Positions 8,652-16,758 of a stretch of 64,000 nt of DNA are shown in pieces (positions within the stretch are counted from its first letter, which is position 1; each line of letters opens with the position of its first letter). The notes below the pieces were generated by a model. The model was not told where the DNA came from. It did no database searches and saw only the letters and a list, made by a program, of their open reading frames with translations. The DNA comes from Nitrospiraceae bacterium (GTDB lineage: Bacteria > Nitrospirota > Nitrospiria > Nitrospirales > UBA8639), in NCBI GenBank assembly GCA_020632635.1, contig JACKFE010000004.1, forward strand, positions 62,001 through 126,000, read 5' to 3'. A program made the translations under genes and the position numbers.

Positions 8652-9805
8652 CTGATTCCAAGAAAACGGGCATTCTCTCCTACCAGCATCTGCGAGCCTT
8701 GGTTCGTCGCAATATCATCCAAGCAGACGTCCCGATTACGTCCAAGCAAATCCAACCAGCCAGTCTGGATTTGCGGTTAGGAACCAAGGCATATCGTCTG
8801 CTCAGCAGTTTTTTGCCAGAGCCTTCAGACCAGCAATCCCAATTTTCCATTGAAGATCTCTACCGGTCCGATTTGGTCATGTACGATATGGATTTGACCA
8901 ATGGGGCCATTCTGGAGAAAGGTCATGTTTATCTTGTGCCGCTGATGGAACGGCTCAAACTCCCCAAAGATATTCGCGGTCGCGCTAATCCCAAGAGTTC
9001 GACGGGACGGTTGGATATTTTTACTCGTGTGGTGACAGACCTGCATGTGGGCTTTGATGAAATTCGTGCCGGGTACCAAGGGCAGTTGTTCCTGGAGGTC
9101 GTGCCTCGGTCCTTTACCATCCGCGTCAAGGCCGGGCTGTCTCTCAACCAATTACGGCTCATGACGGGCAAGCCTTTGGTGTCGGATGCGGGATTACGGT
9201 CCATTCACAAAAAAACTCCCCTGCTCTTTCATAATGGTGATTCGGAACACACCGATCGCCCTGTATCCGCCAAGGAACTGCGGATGGATAATGGCCTGTT
9301 TTTGAGCGTGGATTTGCGGGGAAATAATCAGCCTGAGGCGATTGTCGGGTATCGGGCCAAAAAAAACAGTCACGTGATAGATCTGAGTCAGGTAGGACAT
9401 TATGCGGCGATGGATTTCTGGGAACCTCTCAGACGTAATACCACGGCCACCATGCTGTTGGAACCCGAAGAGTTTTATATCCTGGCCTCGAAGGAACGCA
9501 TTCAAGTTCCGCCGGGTTATTCATCAGAAATGGTGGCGTATGAAGCGGCCTGTGGAGAACTCCGCACTCATTATGCGGGGTTTTTCGACCCAGGGTTTGG
9601 GTATGCCCACCCTACTCGGAAAGGCACGCAGGTGGTGTTGGAAGTGCGCCCCCACGATGTCCCCTTCCGCATTCACGACGGGCAGACATTTTTTAAAGTC
9701 GTCTACGAGAAAATGCGCGATATTCCCATGCAGTTATATGGATCGGCTTTAGGGTCTTCCTATTATCAGCAGGGGCTCACCCTTAGCAAACATTTTAAAT
9801 GGTAA
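8648..9805 (+). CDS. dcd: Long-form 2'-deoxycytidine 5'-triphosphate deaminase (DCD_N type)
   Basis: This 385-aa protein is about twice the length of the usual ~190-aa Dcd and contains two dUTPase-fold repeats. The first has SLDLRLG, RANPKSSTGR and DLHVGFDEIRAGYQG. The second has YILASKERIQVPPGYS and HYAGFFDPGFGY. The family (PF06559 type) deaminates dCTP to dUTP for thymidylate synthesis. The start at 8648 overlaps the KamA-type stop by ATGA; the frame is open 10 codons further without a better signal. Its place inside this operon is unexpected for a nucleotide enzyme and may reflect simple co-transcription. Confidence 0.85.
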   Translation: MTDSKKTGILSYQHLRALVRRNIIQADVPITSKQIQPASLDLRLGTKAYRLLSSFLPEPSDQQSQFSIEDLYRSDLVMYDMDLTNGAILEKGHVYLVPLMERLKLPKDIRGRANPKSSTGRLDIFTRVVTDLHVGFDEIRAGYQGQLFLEVVPRSFTIRVKAGLSLNQLRLMTGKPLVSDAGLRSIHKKTPLLFHNGDSEHTDRPVSAKELRMDNGLFLSVDLRGNNQPEAIVGYRAKKNSHVIDLSQVGHYAAMDFWEPLRRNTTATMLLEPEEFYILASKERIQVPPGYSSEMVAYEAACGELRTHYAGFFDPGFGYAHPTRKGTQVVLEVRPHDVPFRIHDGQTFFKVVYEKMRDIPMQLYGSALGSSYYQQGLTLSKHFKW

Positions 9806-10236
9806 CTATGAATCCAGAATCTGAGCAACCTCAGTCGACCGATCCTCTCACTCACAAGCCCGTGCCTCCCCGTCCGCCTGTGCAGGACGAGGACCCGGAT
9901 TCCAATGAAGACAAGCAAATGCAAGTAGCCATGCGGATGGTGGGGTCGGCCATGGTCTTCATCGGATTTTTGCAGGTGTTTCTGTCTGCCAGTACCGGCG
10001 CGGAAATCACAATCTTTCCCATGATCATTTACTTCGGGGGAATGGCGATGTGGGCATATTCCTCGGTTGAAAATGCGACCGTCAAATATGCCGTGATGGC
10101 CGGATCCGCAGTTTGCGCCCTGGCATTTATGCATTTTGGGGAAGTCTTATTTTGGCACAAATACATTATCTATTGGGGAACGATCGCGCTCGTGGTCTTT
10201 TTCATGTTCAAGTCCCCCCAAAAGCCGGCTGAATAA
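9799..10236 (+). CDS. Small membrane protein, unknown
   Basis: This 145-aa protein has a hydrophilic Pro/Glu/Asp-rich N-terminus of about 40 residues. Four hydrophobic segments follow (about 46-62, 66-88, 94-110 and 118-136), so it is an integral inner-membrane protein. No family is recognised. The ATG at 9799 overlaps the dcd-like stop codon; a second ATG at 9808 is equally possible and neither has a clear ribosome-binding site. Translational coupling to the upstream operon is likely. Confidence 0.65.
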   Translation: MVTMNPESEQPQSTDPLTHKPVPPRPPVQDEDPDSNEDKQMQVAMRMVGSAMVFIGFLQVFLSASTGAEITIFPMIIYFGGMAMWAYSSVENATVKYAVMAGSAVCALAFMHFGEVLFWHKYIIYWGTIALVVFFMFKSPQKPAE

Positions 10237-10302
10237 TCGAATCAGCTAGGGATCAAATTCATCCCTGTTGGAGAGTGATCTCCCTGCCCTGCCTGTTCCA
10301 AC

Positions 10303-11001
10303 ATGACGATTGCCGTCATTATTCCGGTGTTCAATGAAGAAGCTGCGTTACCTCGGCTGCTCAAGGAACTTCTCTCGAAGGGATTTGATGAGATTATTGT
10401 CGTTGATGGGGGGAGCCGAGATAGGACGATTGAAGTCGCGCAGCCATTTCTGAAACAGCCGTTATCGGGACGGATCCAATTGGTGTCGAGTGGATGTGGC
10501 CGCGCCGTTCAGATGAATGCCGGCGCGAAGAACACGCAAGCCGAGGTTCTGGTCTTTCTGCACGCTGATACCGATTTGCCGGATCGGGCCCTGCAATATA
10601 TTCGTCAGGCCATGGCCGACGCTTCCAATGTGGGAGGGCGGTTTGATGTCCGATTTCCCAAAGACAGGGGATGGGCTTGGGTGATCAGTCGAATGATGAA
10701 TCTTCGATCCCGTTGGACGGGAATTTGTACGGGGGACCAGACCATTTTTGTCCGGCGTGGTGTGTTTGAACGGCTGGGAGGATTTGCAGACATTCCCTTG
10801 ATGGAAGATATTGAATTCACGACCCGGTTGAAAACCGTTGGTCCAGTCGTGGCTTTACGGGAATTCGTGATCACGTCCTTTCGGCGGTGGGAACGGTGCG
10901 GCCCCTTGCGCACCATCCTTCGAATGTGGACACTCCGATTATTGTATTGGATGGGATGGGATCCCAGGAGATTGCAGCAATTTTATGACGCGATCCGATA
11001 A
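10303..11001 (+). CDS. TIGR04283-type family 2 glycosyltransferase
   Basis: This 232-aa protein is a GT-A family 2 transferase: IAVIIPVFNEE at the N-terminus, VVDGGSRDRT near 33-42, the metal-binding HADTD near residues 87-91, GDQTIFV and the catalytic-region MEDIEF. It matches the pattern of the TIGR04283 group, annotated as arsenosugar-biosynthesis glycosyltransferases because some lie near arsenic genes. No arsM or arsS is in this window, so that role is not supported here. It overlaps the following TIGR04282-type gene by 17 nt, the usual pairing of these two families. Confidence 0.85.
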   Translation: MTIAVIIPVFNEEAALPRLLKELLSKGFDEIIVVDGGSRDRTIEVAQPFLKQPLSGRIQLVSSGCGRAVQMNAGAKNTQAEVLVFLHADTDLPDRALQYIRQAMADASNVGGRFDVRFPKDRGWAWVISRMMNLRSRWTGICTGDQTIFVRRGVFERLGGFADIPLMEDIEFTTRLKTVGPVVALREFVITSFRRWERCGPLRTILRMWTLRLLYWMGWDPRRLQQFYDAIR

Positions 11002-11758
11002 AAAAAGGCGACCGCCTTCATTCCGTGCGCCAACGCCGTCGTTCCGTCATCGCCGGTCTCCTGCTCCTTCGGTATCCAAGGCGATCGTGGTGTATGCCAA
11101 GGCCCCGATTGAAGGATATGTCAAAACTCGCCTGTGCCCGCCTTTGACAGGAGATGAGGCTGCCAGCCTGCATGGCAGCTTGGTTATGGATCTGTTGGAA
11201 TGTTGCCAGGTGGTGAAGGGATGTGACCGGATTCTGGCAGGAGCACCCACCGGTCAACATCCATTTTTTAAAGCGATGGAAACTCGATTTCAAGTGAAGC
11301 TTTGGGAGCAAAGTGGAGAAGATTTGGGCGCACGTATGGCCAAAACCTTTCAAGACGGCTTACGCTCGGCCTATCAGGCCCTGGTGATTGTGGGAACCGA
11401 TATTCCTGGAATTTCGCCTCAGCTGTTAACGCAGGCGGTGAGTGTGTTGCAGGATCATGATGTGGTATTGGGGCCGACTCTGGATGGGGGCTATTATCTT
11501 ATTGGCCTGCGTAAGCCTGTTCCGGAACTCTTCCAACATATTCCCTGGTCGACCAGTCAGGTTTGTGCTCTAACGGAACAGAAAGTGAAAGCCCTGGGAT
11601 TATCCCTGGCCCGGCTCCCGACGCTACGAGATATTGATACCATTGAGGATGTCCAGGCGTTCATTCAAGAGCTCAAACGGCCAGGGAGTACTCCGATCTC
11701 CCAGCGGACCAAGAATGTATTCATGGAATTGGAGAAACGCCTGAAAGCGAGGGCGTAG
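10985..11758 (+). CDS. TIGR04282/DUF2064-type glycosyltransferase
   Basis: This 257-aa protein has the DUF2064 nucleotidyl/glycosyltransferase-like core: VVYAKAPIEGYVKTRL near residues 35-50, VGTDIPGIS near 136-144 and GPTLDGGYYLIGL near 160-172. It overlaps the TIGR04283-type gene by 17 nt, and the two are commonly adjacent. The first 30 residues are Arg/Pro/Ser-rich and precede the family core, so translation could begin further in. No better start with a ribosome-binding site was seen. The donor and acceptor sugars are unknown. Confidence 0.82.
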   Translation: MTRSDKKRRPPSFRAPTPSFRHRRSPAPSVSKAIVVYAKAPIEGYVKTRLCPPLTGDEAASLHGSLVMDLLECCQVVKGCDRILAGAPTGQHPFFKAMETRFQVKLWEQSGEDLGARMAKTFQDGLRSAYQALVIVGTDIPGISPQLLTQAVSVLQDHDVVLGPTLDGGYYLIGLRKPVPELFQHIPWSTSQVCALTEQKVKALGLSLARLPTLRDIDTIEDVQAFIQELKRPGSTPISQRTKNVFMELEKRLKARA

Positions 11759-11774
11759 GGACGCCAGAGGACAG

Positions 11775-12509
11775 ATGGATAAACGGGTAGTGCTGATCAC
11801 AGGAGGTGCGAGGGGTATTGGCCGTGGAGTCGCGTTGAATTTAGCCGAGGCCGGATGGGCGGTAGCCATATGCTATCGCACGAGTCAGCAGGATGCTGAG
11901 GAGGTTCAACATACAATAGAAGCGCAAGGCGGCAAGGCCTTGGCAATCCAGTGTGATGTGTCGCAATGGAATGCCGTGACGGATCTGGTGCAACAGGTGG
12001 AAGGGGCCTGGGGAAGAATTGATGCGTTGATCAATGGAGCCGGTCCCTACCATCGCGTGCATCTGTTTGAAGAAACTCCTGAAGGCTGGGCCGACATGAT
12101 GAGAAATAACTTGGATTCCATTTTTTTTCTGGCCAAGGCGGTGGCGCCTGGGATGAAAACCAGGAAATATGGTCGGATTGTTTCATTCGGTATGGCCAAT
12201 GCGGATAAGATGGAAGCCCAACCCTATGTCACCGCTCATTATATCGCCAAAGCCGGCGTGTTGATTCTCACGCGCACATTGGCCAAACTCTTGGCGGCGG
12301 ATGGGATTACCGTCAATGCCGTTTCTCCTGGGTTTATTGATTCCGGGAGTTCTCCGCCAGAGGAGTTGGCAGGCATGGTCAAAAAAATTCCGGCTGGTTA
12401 CATCGGCAATATTCAGGATGCGGTGCAAGCCGTCCGATATTTTCTATCCGATGAGGCCGCTTATGTGACAGGGGCGAATCTGCATCTGAGCGGGGGCTGG
12501 GGGATCTGA
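11775..12509 (+). CDS. SDR-family oxidoreductase with shifted catalytic Tyr
   Basis: This 244-aa protein is a classical short-chain dehydrogenase fold. TGGARGIG at residues 9-16 binds NAD(P), NGAG at 87-90 is the stabilising motif, and the C-terminus VTGANLHLSGGWG is FabG-like. The catalytic YxxxK is altered: the segment reads H155-Y-I-A-K159, so His occupies the usual Tyr position and Tyr sits one residue later. Activity is therefore uncertain, or the loop is rearranged. It lies 16 nt after the TIGR04282-type gene and probably ends that transcript. It could act in carbohydrate or pteridine reduction, but nothing specific is visible. Confidence 0.82.
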   Translation: MDKRVVLITGGARGIGRGVALNLAEAGWAVAICYRTSQQDAEEVQHTIEAQGGKALAIQCDVSQWNAVTDLVQQVEGAWGRIDALINGAGPYHRVHLFEETPEGWADMMRNNLDSIFFLAKAVAPGMKTRKYGRIVSFGMANADKMEAQPYVTAHYIAKAGVLILTRTLAKLLAADGITVNAVSPGFIDSGSSPPEELAGMVKKIPAGYIGNIQDAVQAVRYFLSDEAAYVTGANLHLSGGWGI

Positions 12510-12604
12510 ATGGTAGCCCTGGTGTGCATGAAACGCCGTGTGAATGCGTCGTCTTCAATGGAGTTGCCGGTCATCCGGTTCTTCCACGGGGACATGGCGT
12601 CTGT

Positions 12605-13288
12605 TCAACTAGAAAGGAATGGCAGTCCGAAGACATTAGAAAATTGCTGAATGATTGTCTGTGGAATCTCTTCCACTACAACTGGTTGTGACAGTTGTTC
12701 GGCCATGGATGTTACCTGGCATCCCTCAATGCCGCAGGGTGTAATGAGGGTGAAGGGGTGAAGGTCCATGCTCACGTTTAGAGCGAATCCGTGCATCGTG
12801 ATTCCGCGCGCGATTCGTACACCAATAGAGGCGATTTTTTTTGTCCTCTCTCCGGGTGTTTTCACCCACACCCCGCGGTGCTTATCATGGCGGCAGGCGG
12901 AAATGCCCCATTCTTTCAAAGAGCGAATCAGCACTTCTTCCAGTTTTTGGACATATAATTTTGGACCCGGACAAAAGTTTCGTAATCGAAGAATCGGATA
13001 CCCAACTATTTGTCCGGGACCATGATAGGTCACGGATCCGCCTCGCTCGATTGCATGGCAGATGATCTGTTTTTCCTGAAGAGCCAGTTGATTGGCTTGC
13101 CAATGTTCCGATTTGGTCGTTCGACCTGTCGTGATGACCGGTTCATGTTGAGTCAGGATCAGGGTATCCGGGATCATCTCCTGTCTTCGTTGCTCCACGA
13201 GGGTGTGTTGAAGAGTCCAGGCTTCGGCAAACGGCAAAAAAGATGAGGCAAGGACTTGTCCCGATTGTCGAGTGGGTTGGATGTGCAT
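12605..13288 (-). CDS. lipB: Octanoyl-[ACP]:protein N-octanoyltransferase
   Basis: This 227-aa protein is LipB, which moves octanoate from acyl carrier protein to the lipoyl domains of 2-oxoacid dehydrogenases and GcvH in the cytoplasm. Diagnostic motifs are RGGSVTYHGPGQ near residues 82-93, KIASIGVR with the conserved Lys near 150, and the catalytic Cys in TPCGIEGC near 183-188. The length matches the family. It is the last gene of a minus-strand set with the CARF protein and a thioesterase. No lipA is nearby. The 95-bp gap to the convergent SDR gene shows no strong terminator. Confidence 0.95.
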   Translation of the reverse strand: MHIQPTRQSGQVLASSFLPFAEAWTLQHTLVEQRRQEMIPDTLILTQHEPVITTGRTTKSEHWQANQLALQEKQIICHAIERGGSVTYHGPGQIVGYPILRLRNFCPGPKLYVQKLEEVLIRSLKEWGISACRHDKHRGVWVKTPGERTKKIASIGVRIARGITMHGFALNVSMDLHPFTLITPCGIEGCQVTSMAEQLSQPVVVEEIPQTIIQQFSNVFGLPFLSS

Positions 13289-13344
13289 CGCAGGAAGTTA
13301 TTTGCGAAGGGAGCCAAATTGAAAAAGTGCGGTGCTTTCTAAGA

Positions 13345-13737
13345 TTATGAAGGCGCAATCTTCAAAGCTTCAAGAAGAAAAGGAGGAATGCGTTTCACTT
13401 TCCCATTCATATCCACGGCGACTAAGGTAGCGGAGCCTTCCACAATTAGTCGTTGGGTAGGACGATCCTTCATGATGTGAGAAAAGGTAAGCGAGAGTCG
13501 GCGGTCTGCCGCCACGACCGTGTCGATGGTCAAGATTTCTCCATAGGCGGCAGCTGATCGATAGGCCAGCTCCGCACGAATAACACGAAACTCGGTGCCT
13601 TCCCTGAGAAGATCGGCCACGGATAGGCCGTGGTCTTCCAGGTAATGGGTCCGCGCTCGTTCAAAGTACTTGAGGTAATTGGCATAATACACCACACCGC
13701 CACAGTCCGTATCTTCGTAATAGACGCGAATGTCCAT
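13345..13737 (-). CDS. YbgC/4HBT-type acyl-CoA thioesterase
   Basis: This 130-aa hot-dog-fold protein begins MDIRVYYEDTDCGGVVYYANYLKYFERAR in family terms. The Asp in EDTDCGGVVY is the catalytic residue of the YbgC/4-hydroxybenzoyl-CoA thioesterase group. Such enzymes hydrolyse short or medium acyl-CoA; some are linked to Tol-Pal, but no tol genes are present. It starts 15 nt after the CARF gene and ends 56 nt before lipB, so the three are probably co-transcribed. Confidence 0.88.
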   Translation of the reverse strand: MDIRVYYEDTDCGGVVYYANYLKYFERARTHYLEDHGLSVADLLREGTEFRVIRAELAYRSAAAYGEILTIDTVVAADRRLSLTFSHIMKDRPTQRLIVEGSATLVAVDMNGKVKRIPPFLLEALKIAPS

Positions 13738-13752
13738 GGCAGACGAAGGTGA

Positions 13753-15027
13753 TTAGGGTAAGTGGAGAACGGGAAATTCAGGAAGCTCTGAGACGGTTAC
13801 GCCGCTGTGTTTCAGAACCACTTCAAATAACTGTTGGAACCGTTCAGGCTTAATCGGTTCGAACCCGCCACCCAGGATGCTGTGATCCGCTGCATCAAAT
13901 AGCGTTTTCAGTTTCGGCCAGTCCCGCATGAATTGTTGCCCCAGCGGATCTCCCAATCCCTCCAATGCCAATAATTGTCCATGGAGAGGAAGGCGATATT
14001 TTCCGTCAATCTCATTTTGATAACAGGATCGGCAGGTGTTCCGCAGAGTTTCTGGGAGATGATCGGGGTTGACGTCCCAGCTTTTGATCTGATGCCGGGA
14101 AGACAATTGTGCTTGCGTTCGGGCTTCGAATGCCCGGAGCAACGTGCGGGTGGCTTGCTCCAGTTCCCGATGACGGTCTCCTCGCCGCTTGGCCCAAGCC
14201 AACAAATCCAATGCGATGGCCGGTTTGATCTCCTTGGCGTCCAACACGATCCGTTCAAGAAAGGATAAATGGCTTTTTAATAATGTGATCAGACGGTCCA
14301 TCCCTGGCGGACCACCCCATACCGAAGCCAATTCCAACGCTTTAGTCCCGCCTTTTAATTTTTCCCATGCTGGGCGGTAAAGATGCTGGTCCCACAATGC
14401 ATAGCCATGGGTTACGTCTGCTAGGGCACGGTAGAGGGGTTTCAGGCCTCCGCTCACCGAATGCTCCAAGGCCCGAAAATTTTTGGCTGCGGTCTCGTAG
14501 GCTCCCTGGTTAAAAAGTTGGCAAGCCTCCTGCCGAAGGCGGGGAGCCTCTTCATCCCAAGGGTTCTCACCCATGGAGGTGGCTGGGGGTCTTCCGGCAA
14601 GTTCTGTCGTATTGGATGAAAACCCCAAGGAGGGATCTGGAGTCATGCGAATAGCATGGGAAAAGGGAAATCCCACCAACGTCATGGCAGAGGCCATGGC
14701 GGGTGTGGAACCGGTTAGGTCAATCACCAGTTCTCCCGGAAGAACTCCCCAGGTGGATAGCAAGAGGGGAAGTTCGCGGGCCAAGGTTTTGTGGCAAGCT
14801 GAAAAATCCTGAGGCTCGGGCAAAACAATCCAATCCCATCGTTGGGGCATTTTTGAGAGAGCCGGATGAATGTCTGATTCGGCGACCGGTTTATGCGATT
14901 CATGCAGGACAAAACACACCATGTCAGGGGTGAGTGCCTGAAGGGTAGCAATCGCTGGCTGGGGATCGGCTTGCATGCCGATGAGAAGCGCCTTGGTAGG
15001 ACCAATCGTACTCACAATAGGCGTCAC
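13753..15027 (-). CDS. Orphan CARF protein resembling the Cas02710 (TIGR02710) family
   Basis: This 424-aa protein resembles the Cas02710/TIGR02710 CARF family. Its N-terminal Rossmann-like domain has a strand with ALLIG, then LTPDMVCFV near 32-40 and DLTGSTPAM at 103-111, where the family has D-x-TGGTK-x-M. The middle and C-terminal parts (LFNQGAYETAAKNF, DLLAWAKRR, SILGGGFEPI) align with the HEPN-type half. By recall the HEPN site there is RNxSILAHG; here it reads A-D-H-SILGGG (380-387), losing Arg and His. The CARF Lys is Pro109. It is thus probably non-nucleolytic. No cas gene or array is in the window. The start is a GTG with a weak site. Confidence 0.6.
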   Translation of the reverse strand: MTPIVSTIGPTKALLIGMQADPQPAIATLQALTPDMVCFVLHESHKPVAESDIHPALSKMPQRWDWIVLPEPQDFSACHKTLARELPLLLSTWGVLPGELVIDLTGSTPAMASAMTLVGFPFSHAIRMTPDPSLGFSSNTTELAGRPPATSMGENPWDEEAPRLRQEACQLFNQGAYETAAKNFRALEHSVSGGLKPLYRALADVTHGYALWDQHLYRPAWEKLKGGTKALELASVWGGPPGMDRLITLLKSHLSFLERIVLDAKEIKPAIALDLLAWAKRRGDRHRELEQATRTLLRAFEARTQAQLSSRHQIKSWDVNPDHLPETLRNTCRSCYQNEIDGKYRLPLHGQLLALEGLGDPLGQQFMRDWPKLKTLFDAADHSILGGGFEPIKPERFQQLFEVVLKHSGVTVSELPEFPVLHLP

Positions 15028-15142
15028 TATATCATCGGGTTATCAGCCGGGCAAAGCGAACGGTCTGCCGAGTGAAGGAAACAGAAAATCAGCAGCCCGA
15101 AAGGATAGGAAATTGCACGGCACCCTGTTAGAATTGCGCGTT

Positions 15143-15724
15143 ATGGAGCGAGAAGCCATTATTGGGGCGTTTGAAACCAGCGCGGATGTGAAATGTACAT
15201 TCATTCGTACCCACGCCGAAATGGTCATTGAAGTCGGGCAATTGTTGATCCGCACGTTCCGGGAAGGTCGGAAAGTGCTCCTCTTTGGCAACGGTGGCAG
15301 TGCGACGGATGCTTCCCATATCGCTGCCGAGTTCGTCGGCCGCTATAAACGTGATCGGGAGCCTCTGCCGGCCATGGCGTTGGCCACCGATATGGCGGTG
15401 CTGACCTGTATCGCCAATGATTATGACTACACCGACATTTTTTCCCGCCAAATTCTGGCACATGGACGAAAAAATGATGTGGCCGTGGCCATTAGCACCA
15501 GCGGCAATTCGCTCAATGTGATTCGGGCGGTGGAAGCTGCCCGCGAACGTGGATTATTTACCGTAGCCTGGACGGGAGCCACCGGAGGAAAACTTGGCGA
15601 TCTGGTGGAATATGCCTTTCGCGTGCCTTCGACGGTAACGGCCAGAATTCAGGAATGTCATATCACTCTAGGTCACGTCCTCTGTGAATTTGTGGAAGAG
15701 CGGCTTTTTGGTGAGCAAATCTAA
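15143..15724 (+). CDS. gmhA: Sedoheptulose-7-phosphate isomerase (SIS domain)
   Basis: This 193-aa protein is GmhA-like. The SIS domain contains FGNGGSATDASHIAAEFVGRY near residues 51-71 and ISTSGNSLNV near 117-126, both of which bind the sugar phosphate, and a C-terminal helix with ECHITLGHVLCEFVE. GmhA converts sedoheptulose 7-phosphate to D-glycero-D-manno-heptose 7-phosphate, the first step to LPS core heptose. The start at 15143 matches the family length; the frame continues upstream into the CARF promoter area without similarity. It overlaps the next gene if that starts at 15711. Confidence 0.9.
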   Translation: MEREAIIGAFETSADVKCTFIRTHAEMVIEVGQLLIRTFREGRKVLLFGNGGSATDASHIAAEFVGRYKRDREPLPAMALATDMAVLTCIANDYDYTDIFSRQILAHGRKNDVAVAISTSGNSLNVIRAVEAARERGLFTVAWTGATGGKLGDLVEYAFRVPSTVTARIQECHITLGHVLCEFVEERLFGEQI

Positions 15725-16688
15725 TTCCACTAACCCTTCTCGTTTTCCCACACTGAACCTCAAACGGCTTCGCACGTATCCGTTACGGTCTCGTCACTCC
15801 AAAGTGAACATGTCTGAGTTTGCCCAACCGTGGAAGCGTGGAGCCTCACTCAGAAAGTTTCTACAGACCCTACCGGATATTTTGGCCGGACAGACGTTTC
15901 GTGCCGTCGTGTCCGCCATTGTCCAGGCCCGTCGCCGTGGCCGACCTGTCATTGTGGGGATGGGGGCTCATGTGACCAAAGTCGGATTAAATCCTATTGT
16001 GATTGATCTTATGCGAAAAGGGGTCATTACGGCGTTGGCCGTGAATGGCGCGGTCATTATTCATGATTTTGAGTTGGCCTATCTGGGGCAAACCTCGGAG
16101 GAAGTGGAAGCTGAAATTGATTCAGGCCGGTTTGGTATGGCGGAAGACACGGGGAGCATTCTCAATGACGCCATCTCACAGGGTTGGAAAAAGGGTTTGG
16201 GGATTGGAGCTGCGGTTGGCGGATATATCAGGGCACACCCCCGGATATTTCCGCACCGGCGTCAGAGTGTGCTGGCGGCAGGTGCGAGCTTGGGCCTGCC
16301 GGTCACCGTTCACGTGGCTATCGGGACCGATATTATCCATATGCATCCTCACGCAAATGGGGAAGCCATCGGGGAAGGGTCATTGCGGGATTTTCGAACG
16401 CTGGCTGCCGTGGTGGCGAGGATGGAAGGTGGAGTGTATCTCAATCTTGGGTCTGCCGTGCTCCTGCCAGAGGTATTTTTAAAGACCGTGACGCTCGGGC
16501 GTAATCTGGGGCACCCCTTGAAACGGATTACCACCGTCAACATGGATTTTCTGTCCCATTATCGTCCACTGACGAATGTAGTGAAACGGCCGACACAAAA
16601 AGGCGGGCAGGGATATGCTCTGACCGGTCATCATGAACTGATGGTCCCGCTGTTGGCTGCCGCCGTATTAGAGCAGCTCAACCGATGA
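15711..16688 (+). CDS. Deoxyhypusine-synthase-like conserved protein
   Basis: This protein has about 325 aa from the GTG at 15711, which overlaps the gmhA stop codon. The central part (PVIVGMGAHVTKVGLNP, LAVNGAVIIHDFEL, then RFGMAEDTG) recalls the NAD-binding fold of deoxyhypusine synthase. A second block contains VTVHVAIGTDIIHMHPHANG. Bacteria do not make hypusine, and related bacterial proteins act on spermidine/agmatine or are unassigned. The function is therefore unknown; the tight coupling to gmhA is the only hint. An in-frame GTG at 15684 is an alternative start. Confidence 0.6.
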   Translation: MSKSNSTNPSRFPTLNLKRLRTYPLRSRHSKVNMSEFAQPWKRGASLRKFLQTLPDILAGQTFRAVVSAIVQARRRGRPVIVGMGAHVTKVGLNPIVIDLMRKGVITALAVNGAVIIHDFELAYLGQTSEEVEAEIDSGRFGMAEDTGSILNDAISQGWKKGLGIGAAVGGYIRAHPRIFPHRRQSVLAAGASLGLPVTVHVAIGTDIIHMHPHANGEAIGEGSLRDFRTLAAVVARMEGGVYLNLGSAVLLPEVFLKTVTLGRNLGHPLKRITTVNMDFLSHYRPLTNVVKRPTQKGGQGYALTGHHELMVPLLAAAVLEQLNR

Positions 16689-16758
16689 GGAAACGAGCCA
16701 GAGCAAGTGAGAAAGTTCGGGTATTCGGATCCGGGTACGGGCACAAGGAGAAAGGGGT

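Noticed and set aside
8648..9805. Two fused or frameshifted dcd genes
   Set aside because: The long two-domain DCD_N family has this length, and the frame is continuous.
13753..15027. A CRISPR-Cas locus around the CARF protein
   Set aside because: No repeat array and no other cas-like protein anywhere in the window; neighbours are lipB, a thioesterase and gmhA.
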